From positions 62,001 to 126,000 of the forward strand of contig CAKSFQ010000003.1 of the NCBI GenBank assembly GCA_934454115.1: DNA of 64,000 nucleotides, written 5' to 3'. This document shows, piece after piece, positions 1 through 8,398 of this stretch. The stretch is from an uncultured Clostridia bacterium (GTDB lineage: Bacteria; Bacillota; Clostridia; Monoglobales; Monoglobaceae). Numbering within the stretch: position 1 is the first letter of the stretch; each line of letters begins with the position of its first letter. The position numbers and the translations under genes were made by a program. Under the pieces are notes generated by a model that made no database searches, had not been told where the DNA came from, and was given only the letters and a program-made list of their open reading frames with translations.

Positions 1-1
1 G

Positions 2-1207
2 TCACAAAAGCTGGAGCCGTATGATGCCATCCGGGATGTATTAAGGCAGCATCCGCAGGCGTTTCGTGCGCCGGCGGCGGAGGCAAGCCCCGGCGATTTG
101 CCCGATGCGAATCACCGGCCGCCTGCTCCTAAGGAAATGCCGCAAAAGGAGGAAGCGGATTTTGAGAAATCGTACGCAAAATCCATCTTTGTTTTCTTTT
201 ATAATACACAAACCAGGGAAACCACGGTGATTTCAAGAGATGCCGATGACTTTGACGAAGCGACCCTCTCACAGATTGCGGAGGAGGTGCAAAGCGAATT
301 GGAAAACTTCGGAACGCTGCGCGACCGGGATCTCTATTATTTCAAGCAGGGCAGCGGCGAGGATATGAAGATTGCCATCGCCGATAAGAACTTTATCCGA
401 TACCAAATGTTAGAATGGTTCCTCATGCTTGCGGCGATTTTCATCGGGGCAATGCTGATTTTTTACCTAATCAGCCGCCGCCTGGCCGCTATGGCGGTTC
501 GGCCGCTGGAGGCGTCGATCCAAAGAGAAAAACAATTTATTACCGATATATCGCATGACTTAAAAACGCCGCTGACTGCGATTTTAGCAAACAATGATAT
601 CTTATCCAAAAATCAGACCGCAACCGTCGCTGAAATGCAGCAGTGGATTTGCGGTACCCGGCAGGCGGCAGAAAATATGCGTAGCCTGATCGAGGAAATG
701 CTTGTGCTTTCAAGATCGGAAAACGCCGAAGGCCACGAAGAAGTGCAAAAAATCAATCTATCGGATGTGATTGAACAAAACGCTCTTGTGATGGAGTCCG
801 TGGCCTATGAAAAAAATATCGCTTACGAAACAGAAATTGCACCGGGCATTTTTATATACGCAAATCCTGGGGATGTCAATCGCGTGGTGTATTCGCTGAT
901 TGACAATGCGCTGAAATACGAGCCTGTCGGCGGAGCCGTCATGATTTCTCTGTCGCGCAAGGGAACCCGTGCCGTCTTTCGCGTGGCAAACCGTAGCGCC
1001 GTGTTTACCGGGGAGGAAGCAGCGCATATTTTCGAGCGGTTTTATCGGCTGGATAAGGCGAGACAAACCAACACCGGCCACGGCCTGGGACTTGCCATTG
1101 TGAAAAACCTGGTCAGCAAGATGAACGGGAAAATCGAGGTTAACAGCGATAGGAAAGAGGGGACTGTCTTTACGGCGACATTGCCGATGGAAATGAAGCG
1201 AAAGTAA
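2..1207 (+). CDS. sensor histidine kinase, 5' end cut by window edge
   Basis: Membrane sensor kinase of a two-component system. The frame is open from base 2 with no start in view, so only the C-terminal ~400 residues are here; the partner response regulator is not in the window and may lie upstream. An extracytoplasmic stretch is followed by one membrane segment (bases ~407-475), a HisKA domain with the acceptor motif ISHDLKTPL (His codon 554-556), and a HATPase_c domain with N-box (SLIDNALKYE), F-box (IFERFYRL) and G2 box (GHGLGLAIV). The G1 box, usually DxGxGI, reads VANRS here; since N, F and G2 are intact, ATP binding is still likely. The stimulus cannot be read from the sequence. It ends 374 bases before the PTS regulator, so a functional link to the PTS genes is not supported. 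Confidence 0.92.
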   Translation, partial: SQKLEPYDAIRDVLRQHPQAFRAPAAEASPGDLPDANHRPPAPKEMPQKEEADFEKSYAKSIFVFFYNTQTRETTVISRDADDFDEATLSQIAEEVQSELENFGTLRDRDLYYFKQGSGEDMKIAIADKNFIRYQMLEWFLMLAAIFIGAMLIFYLISRRLAAMAVRPLEASIQREKQFITDISHDLKTPLTAILANNDILSKNQTATVAEMQQWICGTRQAAENMRSLIEEMLVLSRSENAEGHEEVQKINLSDVIEQNALVMESVAYEKNIAYETEIAPGIFIYANPGDVNRVVYSLIDNALKYEPVGGAVMISLSRKGTRAVFRVANRSAVFTGEEAAHIFERFYRLDKARQTNTGHGLGLAIVKNLVSKMNGKIEVNSDRKEGTVFTATLPMEMKRK

Positions 1208-1581
1208 AAGAAAAAACCATAAAATCGATTCAGAGGATTGTAGCATGGATGCAAAGTGACATCCGGTAGTACGCTTGACGTAGTTTGCTTATGATATATC
1301 ATTATCAGAAAAAACACAACGCTGCGCGAACCGGGTGGGTTTCGTGCCTACAATCCTTTTTTATTGCATATTGTTTGATATAAAAGGAAAAATAAAACAG
1401 GCGGAAGGTTGCAGTATCGCATTGATGTCATCTGAAATAAAAAAATAGTCCCAAAAACAGGCGTAAATACGGACTATTGCAGAAAATTCCCCTGATGTGG
1501 CAAAAAATAAGAAATACAAAACCGTATGTTCCGTGTATAATGCGTATTGTACAGAGGGACACAGGAAACGGAAGGAGTCGC
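1208..1581. other. 374-base non-coding region between kinase and PTS operon
   Basis: No credible gene. AGGATTGTAG (1234-1243) pairs perfectly with CTACAATCCT (1348-1357), and the second arm runs into a T6 tract, so the two could close a long terminator-like structure. Inside it, GGAT (1235-1238) could instead pair with ATCC (1261-1264). A separate 8-bp dyad AATAGTCC/GGACTATT lies at 1444-1451 and 1471-1478. A -10-like TATAAT at 1536-1541 lacks a good -35; it is the only promoter-like element close to the regulator start. Confidence 0.6.
1444..1478. promoter_or_regulatory. inverted repeat upstream of PTS operon, candidate operator
   Basis: Perfect 8-bp arms AATAGTCC (1444-1451) and GGACTATT (1471-1478) separated by 19 bases. 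They sit about 60 bases upstream of the TATAAT at 1536-1541 and about 100 bases ahead of the regulator start. That is a plausible activator-site position for an MtlR-type protein that regulates its own operon. This is inference only; no consensus for this regulator is known to me. Confidence 0.4.
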
Positions 1582-3567
1582 ATGATAATGAATGAGCGGC
1601 AAAGAAGAATTCTAAAAACTCTGTATCAAAACCAAACTTTTATGACATACCAAAGATTGGCTCAGATGGAGGACGTTTCGGTCAAGACGGTTCGGAACGA
1701 TATAGAGGCAATCAGGGGATTCCTGGCAGAGCGGCAGACAGACGGGCTTGAAACAAAACCGGGATATGGCGTCATGCTTTCCATCTCGGAGGAAGCGTGG
1801 CAGCATCTGGGCGGCGAGGAAAATGCAGAAGAGAAAAAAATCTTTTTCTTTATCCTGCGGCATCTGTTTCGGGACGACGTTTTGACGGCACAGCGGCTGT
1901 CCGAGCAATATTATCTGGGAAGGTCGCAGCTGGATAAAATTCTGCAAAAGGTTTCCGATTGGCTGGAAAAGCGGCAAATTGTTCTGGAACGGAAGAAGGG
2001 CAAAGGACTTTCCATACGGTATAGCGAGTTTCATTTTCGGCTGGCGTTCTGGGATTTTTACACAGAGTTTGGCGCACAGTATGCCGATCTGATGAACCAA
2101 AGAGAGCCAAGATACGCACCGCTCCCTGCCGGGGAATATACGGCAATATGTGCGGCGCTGGACGGGTTTGAGGCAGACCTGACGGCACAGGCAATGCTGG
2201 ACACCGAGAAAGAATTTGGGATTCGCTGGAATCTGTATTCCGGCACCCAATTGTTGTTTTTGGCATCGCTTGGTATCGTCCGTGCCAGAAAGGGGCATGT
2301 CGTTGCGATGCCGAAAGCGGAAAAAACGCCGGTAGACGGTATATCGGATGAGGCAATGGCAAAAAGCCTGGTTCAGCATTTGACCGAATCCATCGGTGAT
2401 AACATTGCGAGCGGGGAATATGACTATATGCTCTTCCTCATTGCTATCGCCGAAATCCAGCAGTTTGAGGATGACGCGTCGCGCAGAAATTTTGAACTGC
2501 AGAACACGGCGCTTTGCCGGATGACGGTACGGGCGGTGAACCTGATTAGCGACATCACCGGAGTATCGCTGTTGGAGGATCGCTTTTTTGTTCATCTGAT
2601 GATGATCCAGCTTAAGGCGTCCGTTGCAAGACTACGGTTCGGAATCCTCTTTCCCAACCAACTGCTGCCGCAGATCAAGGCAAAATACCCCAACATGATG
2701 GCGACGGCGCAGCTGCTCGGCAACATCTTTGAAAACGAGCTGCACCTGATTATTAATGAACACGAAGCAGGCTTTATTGCACTTCATATCGGAGGAGCGC
2801 TGGAGCGGCGCATGATTTCGCTCTCGGCCTGCATCGTCTGCGAATATGGCATCGGCATCTCACGCATTTTGGAAGTAAAAATTGCACGCAACTTTCCGGA
2901 ACTGCGAATCACCAATGTGTTTTCGGTACGGGAAATGCAAAAAATTAAAAGCGAACCGTGCGATTTTATTATTTCGACCATCTCGCTTTCAGCCTATCAG
3001 CTGCACCGGGACGTAGTAGAGGTCGGACATCTGCTGGACGAAAGGGATGTGGACAAGTTAAAGCGCTATATCAAGACGCTGCGGCTGAGCCGAAAGGAAA
3101 CGATGCGTCATCTTACACCGAATGCGGAGCTGTTCCGCAAAGAGCTTCTGTTTTTGCGGTGCGAGGTTTTTTCCAAAGAGGTACTGCTTAAGACGCTTTG
3201 TAAAAAGCTGGAGAATATGGGCTATGTAACCGCGCAGTTTGAAGCGTCGGTACTGGAGCGGGAACACAGTATGGCGACAGACATTGGAAAAGGAATTGCG
3301 ATTCCGCACGGACTCGGAGAATATGTCAACCGTTCGACGGCGGTGTTTGTAAGCCTAAAAGAGCCGGTTGTCTGGAATGAAAACGGGGACAAGGTGGATA
3401 TGCTGTTTCTTCTGGCGTTTGACTTTGAAGAGGACGAGAAGGTGAAGGAGCGGATCATCGGATTTTATAAGTCGATGGTTGCGTTTATGGAAAACGAATC
3501 GGAATGTGAAAAGCTGAAGAAAATGACGAAAGAAGAGGAAGTTTTAAAAATATTACGATTATGGTAG
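1582..3567 (+). CDS. MtlR/BglG-family PTS transcriptional regulator (HTH-PRD-PRD-EIIB-EIIA)
   Basis: Transcription activator of a PTS operon, 661 aa from ATG 1582 (GGAAGGAG at 1570-1577); an earlier in-frame start at 1477 lacks a ribosome site. The N-terminus is a DeoR-like helix-turn-helix (MNERQRRILKTLYQNQ... VSVKTVRNDIEAI), so it probably binds DNA and is not an RNA antiterminator. Two PTS-regulation domains follow; the second keeps histidines in FVHL and IALHIGGALER, while the first looks degenerate at its usual histidine sites. Then come an EIIB-like domain with CEYGIGIS and a C-terminal fructose-type EIIA domain with the acceptor His in GIAIPHGLG. Phosphorylation by the PTS proteins encoded directly downstream (12 bases away) would couple its activity to sugar flux. 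Family assignment is firm; the target sugar is unknown. Confidence 0.93.
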   Translation: MIMNERQRRILKTLYQNQTFMTYQRLAQMEDVSVKTVRNDIEAIRGFLAERQTDGLETKPGYGVMLSISEEAWQHLGGEENAEEKKIFFFILRHLFRDDVLTAQRLSEQYYLGRSQLDKILQKVSDWLEKRQIVLERKKGKGLSIRYSEFHFRLAFWDFYTEFGAQYADLMNQREPRYAPLPAGEYTAICAALDGFEADLTAQAMLDTEKEFGIRWNLYSGTQLLFLASLGIVRARKGHVVAMPKAEKTPVDGISDEAMAKSLVQHLTESIGDNIASGEYDYMLFLIAIAEIQQFEDDASRRNFELQNTALCRMTVRAVNLISDITGVSLLEDRFFVHLMMIQLKASVARLRFGILFPNQLLPQIKAKYPNMMATAQLLGNIFENELHLIINEHEAGFIALHIGGALERRMISLSACIVCEYGIGISRILEVKIARNFPELRITNVFSVREMQKIKSEPCDFIISTISLSAYQLHRDVVEVGHLLDERDVDKLKRYIKTLRLSRKETMRHLTPNAELFRKELLFLRCEVFSKEVLLKTLCKKLENMGYVTAQFEASVLEREHSMATDIGKGIAIPHGLGEYVNRSTAVFVSLKEPVVWNENGDKVDMLFLLAFDFEEDEKVKERIIGFYKSMVAFMENESECEKLKKMTKEEEVLKILRLW

Positions 3568-3579
3568 GAGGTTTTTTGT

Positions 3580-3834
3580 ATGGTACAGGTAGACTATCAG
3601 ATTAAGAATGAAGAGGGTTTGCACGCAAGACCGGCTTACGATTTTTGTAAAACGGCAGGAAAGTTCCAGAGTAAGATTGAAATTTTGAAAAACGGCGATA
3701 TCTACGATGCAAAAAGCATTTTGATGGTGCTTTGTGTGGGCGCTGTCAAGGGCGAAACCATTACGATCAGAGCAAACGGCGAGGATGAAGAAAAGGCCGT
3801 CCGCGCCCTGGTAAAAACCTTAGATGCGGAGTGA
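3580..3834 (+). CDS. phosphocarrier protein HPr
   Basis: Small cytoplasmic phosphocarrier that passes phosphate from Enzyme I to EIIA. The 84-aa product has the active-site motif GLHARPA with histidine at residue 15, and DAKSIL with serine at residue 46. These are the exact positions used for PEP-dependent phosphorylation and for HPr kinase regulation in Firmicutes, so it could act both as a phosphodonor and as a CcpA co-repressor. It starts at ATG 3580 after TAGGAGG and overlaps the ptsI-like gene region by a short junction. Because it sits inside a sugar-specific operon it may be a dedicated paralogue; whether a housekeeping ptsH exists elsewhere cannot be seen. Confidence 0.93.
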   Translation: MVQVDYQIKNEEGLHARPAYDFCKTAGKFQSKIEILKNGDIYDAKSILMVLCVGAVKGETITIRANGEDEEKAVRALVKTLDAE

Positions 3835-3839
3835 GAAAA

Positions 3840-5525
3840 ATGAAAGTTTTAAAAGGAATCCCCGGCGCGCCGGGCATTGCTTCCGGACCAATCTTTTATT
3901 TGAAGAGAGAGGCAAAAAAGAGCACGCCGATCACCATTGATGAGACCATCGTGAGAGCACAGGCATCGGTGAAGGCCATGCAGGAGAAGACACTGAAAAC
4001 GCTGGGTGAGGAGCAGGCAAAGATTTTTGCGGCCTACGGAATGCTGCTGGAGGACGCCATGCTGATGGAGCCGATCAAGGAGGACATTGCGGCCGGTACC
4101 GAGCCGGAAACAGCGATCATTAAGGTTTGTGAGTCGATGGCCGCGATTCTTAGCGCAAAGGAAAACGAATATTTGCGCCAGAGAGCGGACGATATCCGAT
4201 ATATCGGAAAGCTGCTTTTAGAGGTTTTCCGCGGAGAGGACGGCGACATTGTCTTTCCGGACGGTGAGGAAAAATATATCCTTGCCGCAGATGAACTGAC
4301 GCCGGTTGACACCATGCGGTTCGACCACCGCCGCCTGGCAGGGCTGGTGACCGAATACGGCGGCGCAGCGTCTCATACGGTGATTTTGGCAAAGTCCATC
4401 GGAATCCCGGCTGTGGTTGGTGTGAAGGACTTGAAATCGGCGGTCGGTAAGGGCGATGCATATTTAGACGGATATCGCGGAGAGCTGGTAACCGAGCCGG
4501 ATGCAAAGACAGCGCAGAAGTATCAGACGCTTTTGCTGGAAGAGGCGGCGCTTGTCAAACGTCTGGAGGAAATCAAAAAGGCGGACGCCTATACCAAGGA
4601 CGGCAGCAGAATTGCTGTTTGTATCAACATCGGTAAGCCGGCAGACCTTAGCGGCAGTAAGGAACAGAAGTTTGACGGCGTTGGTCTTTATCGGTCGGAA
4701 TTTTTATATTCCTCCTATCAGACCATGCCGAAGATTGAGGAGCAGACCAAGGCATACCGCACGGTAATTGATGCCGTCGCACCAAACCCGGTGACGATTC
4801 GGACCCTGGATGTCGGCGGTGACAAGCCGCTTCCGTACCTTCCGTGTGATGCGGAGGAAAATCCGTTTTTGGGTTGCCGCGGAATCCGTCTTTGTCTGAA
4901 AAACCCCGATGTATTTATGGCGCAGCTGGAAGCGATCTTACGCGCCGGCGTCGGAAAGCAGGTTAAGATAATGCTGCCGATGGTGTCCAGCCTTGATGAG
5001 ATCAGGTCGGCCGGGGAGCTTTTGCGGCGCACCAAGGAGCGGCTCAGACAGCAAAATGCGGATTACTGCAAACAGGTTTCACTTGGTATCATGATTGAGA
5101 CGCCGGCGGCCGCTTTAATGGCAAGGCAGTTTGCAAAGCAGTGTGACTTTTTTAGCATCGGAACAAACGATCTGGTACAGTATGTGATGGCAGCCGACCG
5201 GGGCAATGCCGCAGTCAGTGCACTCTATCAGCCGTGTCATCCGGCAGTACTTCGTCTCATTTTCGATGTTATCGCGGCCGGAACGGATGCCGGAATTGAG
5301 GTCAGCGTATGCGGCGATTTGGCCGCGAACACAGATTTTACCGAGATTTTGCTGGGCATGGGACTGAAAAAATTCAGCGTGCCGCTGCCGATGGTCAGCC
5401 GCATGAAGTATAAAATATCCGGCATTGACCTTGCGGATGCGAAAAAGTTTGCAATGGATGTTCTTGCGGCAGAGGACGAGCACGCGGTACAAAAAATGAT
5501 TGCGAAAAGGAGAGAGACGGTATGA
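3840..5525 (+). CDS. ptsI: phosphoenolpyruvate-protein phosphotransferase (PTS Enzyme I)
   Basis: Cytoplasmic enzyme that takes phosphate from PEP and gives it to HPr, 561 aa. The N-terminal domain starts MKVLKGIPGAPGIASG; the swivelling domain has the phospho-histidine motif GGAASHTVILAKSIGIPAVVG-like (His about residue 179). The C-terminal PEP-binding barrel shows GLYRSEF, GCRGIRL, IMIETPAAALMA, FFSIGTNDLVQY and the catalytic-region Cys in VCGDLAAN. ATG 3840 is preferred (GGAG upstream) over a GTG nine bases earlier. It starts 5 bases after the HPr stop and overlaps the EIIA gene by 4 bases (ATGA), which indicates translational coupling. The gene symbol reflects family; it may be an operon-specific second copy. 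Confidence 0.93.
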   Translation: MKVLKGIPGAPGIASGPIFYLKREAKKSTPITIDETIVRAQASVKAMQEKTLKTLGEEQAKIFAAYGMLLEDAMLMEPIKEDIAAGTEPETAIIKVCESMAAILSAKENEYLRQRADDIRYIGKLLLEVFRGEDGDIVFPDGEEKYILAADELTPVDTMRFDHRRLAGLVTEYGGAASHTVILAKSIGIPAVVGVKDLKSAVGKGDAYLDGYRGELVTEPDAKTAQKYQTLLLEEAALVKRLEEIKKADAYTKDGSRIAVCINIGKPADLSGSKEQKFDGVGLYRSEFLYSSYQTMPKIEEQTKAYRTVIDAVAPNPVTIRTLDVGGDKPLPYLPCDAEENPFLGCRGIRLCLKNPDVFMAQLEAILRAGVGKQVKIMLPMVSSLDEIRSAGELLRRTKERLRQQNADYCKQVSLGIMIETPAAALMARQFAKQCDFFSIGTNDLVQYVMAADRGNAAVSALYQPCHPAVLRLIFDVIAAGTDAGIEVSVCGDLAANTDFTEILLGMGLKKFSVPLPMVSRMKYKISGIDLADAKKFAMDVLAAEDEHAVQKMIAKRRETV

Positions 5526-5971
5526 ATGTAGCAGAGGTGCTGAAAAAGAAACGGATTTCACTTTCGCTTGGCGCAAAGGATAAAGAAGATGCGCTAAGAC
5601 TTATGACAAAGCTGCTGGATCAAACCGGCGCGCTGGCTGATCCAGAGGCGTTTTTAGAGGACGTTTTAAAACGGGAAGAAATTTCGACCACCGGGATCGG
5701 AAACGGAATTGCGATTCCGCACGGAAAGTCAGAAAGCGTGAAAGAGACAACGGTTGCGATTGCAAAGCTTGATGCGCCGGTCGCCTGGGAGAGCGTGGAT
5801 GATAAGCCGGTTCAGCTGGTGGTTCTGCTCGCGGTCGGAGACGGGGATCAGGGCGGCAATCATGTGCGGCTGCTGTCGCAGATCGCCAGAAAACTGGCAA
5901 GCGAGGAAACCTGTCAGCGGTTGCTTGCGGCAAAGGATGCGGACGAGCTGATCGCCATTTTTTCAGAATAA
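5522..5971 (+). CDS. PTS fructose-type EIIA component
   Basis: Cytoplasmic EIIA of the fructose/mannitol family, 149 aa, accepting phosphate from HPr and passing it to EIIB. The acceptor histidine is residue 67 in GIGNGIAIPHGKS, the same motif that appears in the EIIA-like tail of the regulator at 3295-3320. The start codon overlaps the Enzyme I stop (ATGA). It is a stand-alone domain, not fused to HPr or EIIBC as in FruA/FruB, which fits the split architecture of this operon (EIIA, EIIB and EIIC as three genes). Confidence 0.92.
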   Translation: MNVAEVLKKKRISLSLGAKDKEDALRLMTKLLDQTGALADPEAFLEDVLKREEISTTGIGNGIAIPHGKSESVKETTVAIAKLDAPVAWESVDDKPVQLVVLLAVGDGDQGGNHVRLLSQIARKLASEETCQRLLAAKDADELIAIFSE

Positions 5972-6023
5972 AAAGAAGTAGAAGTGTGAGATGCTATATC
6001 AAAATAAGAAAGGAGAATGAAAA

Positions 6024-6335
6024 ATGAAAATTGTAGGAATTGCAGCCTGTACCTCCGGCATTGCCCATACTTATATTGCAAAAGAAAAGCTGGAAACGGC
6101 CGCAAAGGAACTGGGACATGAGGTGCACATTGAAACGCAGGGCACCATCGGTACGGAGGACGCTCTGACAGAAAAGGATATCCGCGAGGCAGATGTCGTG
6201 ATTATCGCAGCGGATATCAAGGTGGGCGGCAGAGAGCGGTTTGCCGGCAAACGCATCGTTGAGGTGCCGACCCATATTGCCATTAAATCGCCGAAGGCGC
6301 TGATTACAAAGATTCAGGACGAACTGAAAAAGTAA
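6024..6335 (+). CDS. PTS fructose-type EIIB component
   Basis: EIIB of the fructose family, 103 aa, one domain. The phospho-cysteine is Cys9 in the P-loop ACTSGIAHTYIA (family form ACPTGIAHTYMA, so CT replaces CP at the second loop residue). It receives phosphate from EIIA and donates it to the sugar bound by EIIC. It begins at ATG 6024 after AAAGGAG, 52 bases after the EIIA stop and 14 bases before the EIIC gene. Confidence 0.93.
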   Translation: MKIVGIAACTSGIAHTYIAKEKLETAAKELGHEVHIETQGTIGTEDALTEKDIREADVVIIAADIKVGGRERFAGKRIVEVPTHIAIKSPKALITKIQDELKK

Positions 6336-6349
6336 AGGAGGATACAAAT

Positions 6350-7429
6350 ATGTGGAAGAAGCTGCAACTGAAAAAACACGCATTAACAGGGATTTCGTTT
6401 ATGCTGCCGTTGGTCGTGGCCTCCGGCTTGCTGATTGCGATCGGTAATATCTTTGGCGGAAATCCGGATACGATTACAGACTATAAGGCGGGTTATACGA
6501 TTTGGCAGGCAGCGGTTACGCTGGGCGTTTACGGAATGTCGCTGCTCCCCGGTGTGATGGGCGCGGCAATCGCTTATTCCATTGCGGACCGTCCCGGTAT
6601 TGCACCCGGTTTACTGATGGGTATGATCGCACAGAACATGGGCGCCGGCTTTCTCGGCGGTATGCTCGGCGGTTACCTTGCCGGTTATTTTGTAGAATTT
6701 TTAAAGAATCATTTAAAGGTACCGAAGTGGGCGCAGGGCTTGATGCCGATGATGATTATTCCGCTTCTTGCATCGGTCGTGATCGGCTTGATTATGTTCT
6801 TTGTCATCGGCGGTCCGATTGCCTGGGCGTCGGAGCAGCTGGAAAGCTTTCTGGTTAACATGCAGACCGGTTCCCGCGGCGTGTTTGGTGCGATTATGGG
6901 CGCGATGGCGGCATTTGACTTTGGCGGCCCGGTTAACAAGGTTGCGTCCCTGTTTGCAGACGGCTTGCTGATGGACGGCGTTTACGGCCCGGAGGCGGTA
7001 AAGATTTGTGCATCCATGATTCCGCCGTTCGGTGTGGCGCTGTCCTGGCTGATCCGCAGATCCCGCTATACCAAGAGCGAGACTGACAACATTAAAATTG
7101 CGTTTCCGATGGGAATTTGTATGATTACCGAGGGGGTTATCCCGATTGCGGCAGTTGACCCGATCCGCGTGATTGCATCTTGTTCGATCGGTGCGGCGGT
7201 CGGCGGAAGCCTGATTATGATCTTAAACGTGGGTTCCATGGTTCCCTCCGGCGGTATGTTTATCGTACCGGCAATGATTAACCCCTGGGGCTTTATGCTG
7301 GCGCTGACGGCAGGAACCGTAGTGACGGCGCTGCTGCTGGTTCTTCTCAAAAAGGACGCAAAGGCAGAGGATGTCGTTGTGCTGGATGACGAGGAAGAAC
7401 TCGACTTATCAGAGGTTAAAATCGGTTAA
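6350..7429 (+). CDS. PTS fructose-type EIIC permease
   Basis: Integral membrane sugar channel of the fructose PTS family, 359 aa, with about nine hydrophobic segments. The N-terminus HALTGISFMLPLVVASGLLIA and the later segments FDFGGPVNKVA and ITEGVIPIA are typical EIIC-Fru landmarks (GGPVNK is close to the substrate region). Start ATG 6350 follows AAAGGAGG. The family also carries sugars other than fructose, and no 1-phosphofructokinase gene is present next to it, so naming the substrate fructose would be premature. Confidence 0.92.
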   Translation: MWKKLQLKKHALTGISFMLPLVVASGLLIAIGNIFGGNPDTITDYKAGYTIWQAAVTLGVYGMSLLPGVMGAAIAYSIADRPGIAPGLLMGMIAQNMGAGFLGGMLGGYLAGYFVEFLKNHLKVPKWAQGLMPMMIIPLLASVVIGLIMFFVIGGPIAWASEQLESFLVNMQTGSRGVFGAIMGAMAAFDFGGPVNKVASLFADGLLMDGVYGPEAVKICASMIPPFGVALSWLIRRSRYTKSETDNIKIAFPMGICMITEGVIPIAAVDPIRVIASCSIGAAVGGSLIMILNVGSMVPSGGMFIVPAMINPWGFMLALTAGTVVTALLLVLLKKDAKAEDVVVLDDEEELDLSEVKIG

Positions 7430-7453
7430 GAGATAGGCGGCGTGAAGGAGGAT

Positions 7454-7474
7454 GCGCCTCGTTCTGCGGGGCGC
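7454..7474 (+). other. intercistronic hairpin before first aldolase gene
   Basis: GCGCCTC (7454-7460) pairs with GGGGCGC (7468-7474), one G-U pair, 7-base loop. It has no T-tract, so it is probably an mRNA stability or processing element between the EIIC and aldolase genes rather than a terminator. An AAGGAGG just ahead (7445-7451) touches an in-frame ATG at 7452 with no spacing, so that ATG is not a likely start. Confidence 0.45.
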
Positions 7475-7514
7475 AGAAAGTTCTCTGTCACGAAGGAAAG
7501 GACGGTTTTTAGCG

Positions 7515-8381
7515 ATGTATGTTTCCATGAAGGAGATGCTGGAGGATGCGAATCAAAACGGCTATGCGGTCATGGCAATCAACTGCTTCAACCTTGAGAC
7601 GGCACGCACGGTGATTACCGCTGCCGAAGAGGAAAATGCACCCATTATTATTAACATCTTTCAGGATCATTTTATTCATCATTGTGACAGTCGGCTGATC
7701 TGTCCGATTGTCAGAACGCTGGCGGAGCAATCTTCGGTTTGCGTTGCACTGAATTTAGATCACGGACAGGAACGTGATATTGTGCAGCGTGCCATGGATG
7801 ACGGATTTTCTTCGGTCATGATCGATGCTTCGCGGTTTGACTTTGAAGAAAACATCAGAATTACCAAGGAAGTCGTGGATTATGCGCACGAAAGAGGAAT
7901 CAGCGTAGAGGGCGAGATCGGCTGTCTTGGTGCCAGCGAGGGCGGCGCCTTAACACAGGAGGCGATGTATACCGACCCGAAACAGGCGGAAATCTTTTTT
8001 GAAAAAACAGGGATTGACGCCCTGGCCATCTCCTTCGGTACCTCCCACGGGAATTATCCAAAGGGGATGACGCCAAAATTTGATATTGAGCGGCTGAAGG
8101 AGATCAAGCGCCGCACCAAGGCGCCGCTGGTGCTGCACGGCGGTTCCGGCTCCGGCCGTGAGAATATTGTGAATGCGGTGAAAAACGGAATCAATAAAAT
8201 CAACGTGGGCTGCGACTTTATGAATGCAAACCGTGACGCTGCCGCCGCGGTTTTGAAGGAGCAACCGGATATCAACTTTTTTGACCTTGTCAGTGAGGTG
8301 GAAAAGCGCAGCCGTACCGTAGTTCGGGAATATATTAAATTATCAGGCTCTGACGGAAAAAATAAAAATCTTGTGAAATAA
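7515..8381 (+). CDS. class II ketose-bisphosphate aldolase (FbaA/GatY/KbaY family), paralogue 1
   Basis: Zinc-dependent aldolase, 288 aa, expected to cleave a ketose bisphosphate to DHAP and an aldehyde phosphate. Metal ligands and catalytic residues are in place: NLDHGQ (Asp-His), the Glu of EGEIG, the His of SFGTSHGNYPKG and the His of VLHGGSGSG. ATG 7515 gives MYVSMKEML, the family's normal N-terminus; the frame is open upstream but that stretch does not match the family. The sequence shape is closer to the GatY/KbaY/short FBA group than to long FbaA. Stereospecificity (fructose, tagatose or other) cannot be decided. The neighbouring paralogue is clearly divergent, so the two probably do different work or form a hetero-oligomer. 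Confidence 0.9.
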   Translation: MYVSMKEMLEDANQNGYAVMAINCFNLETARTVITAAEEENAPIIINIFQDHFIHHCDSRLICPIVRTLAEQSSVCVALNLDHGQERDIVQRAMDDGFSSVMIDASRFDFEENIRITKEVVDYAHERGISVEGEIGCLGASEGGALTQEAMYTDPKQAEIFFEKTGIDALAISFGTSHGNYPKGMTPKFDIERLKEIKRRTKAPLVLHGGSGSGRENIVNAVKNGINKINVGCDFMNANRDAAAAVLKEQPDINFFDLVSEVEKRSRTVVREYIKLSGSDGKNKNLVK

Positions 8382-8398
8382 AAAAGGAGAGATATACC

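Noticed and set aside
1612..2595. 327-codon open frame on the minus strand inside the PTS regulator gene
   Set aside because: It is antisense to a gene with clear domains, has no ribosome site, and its translation has no recognisable motif.
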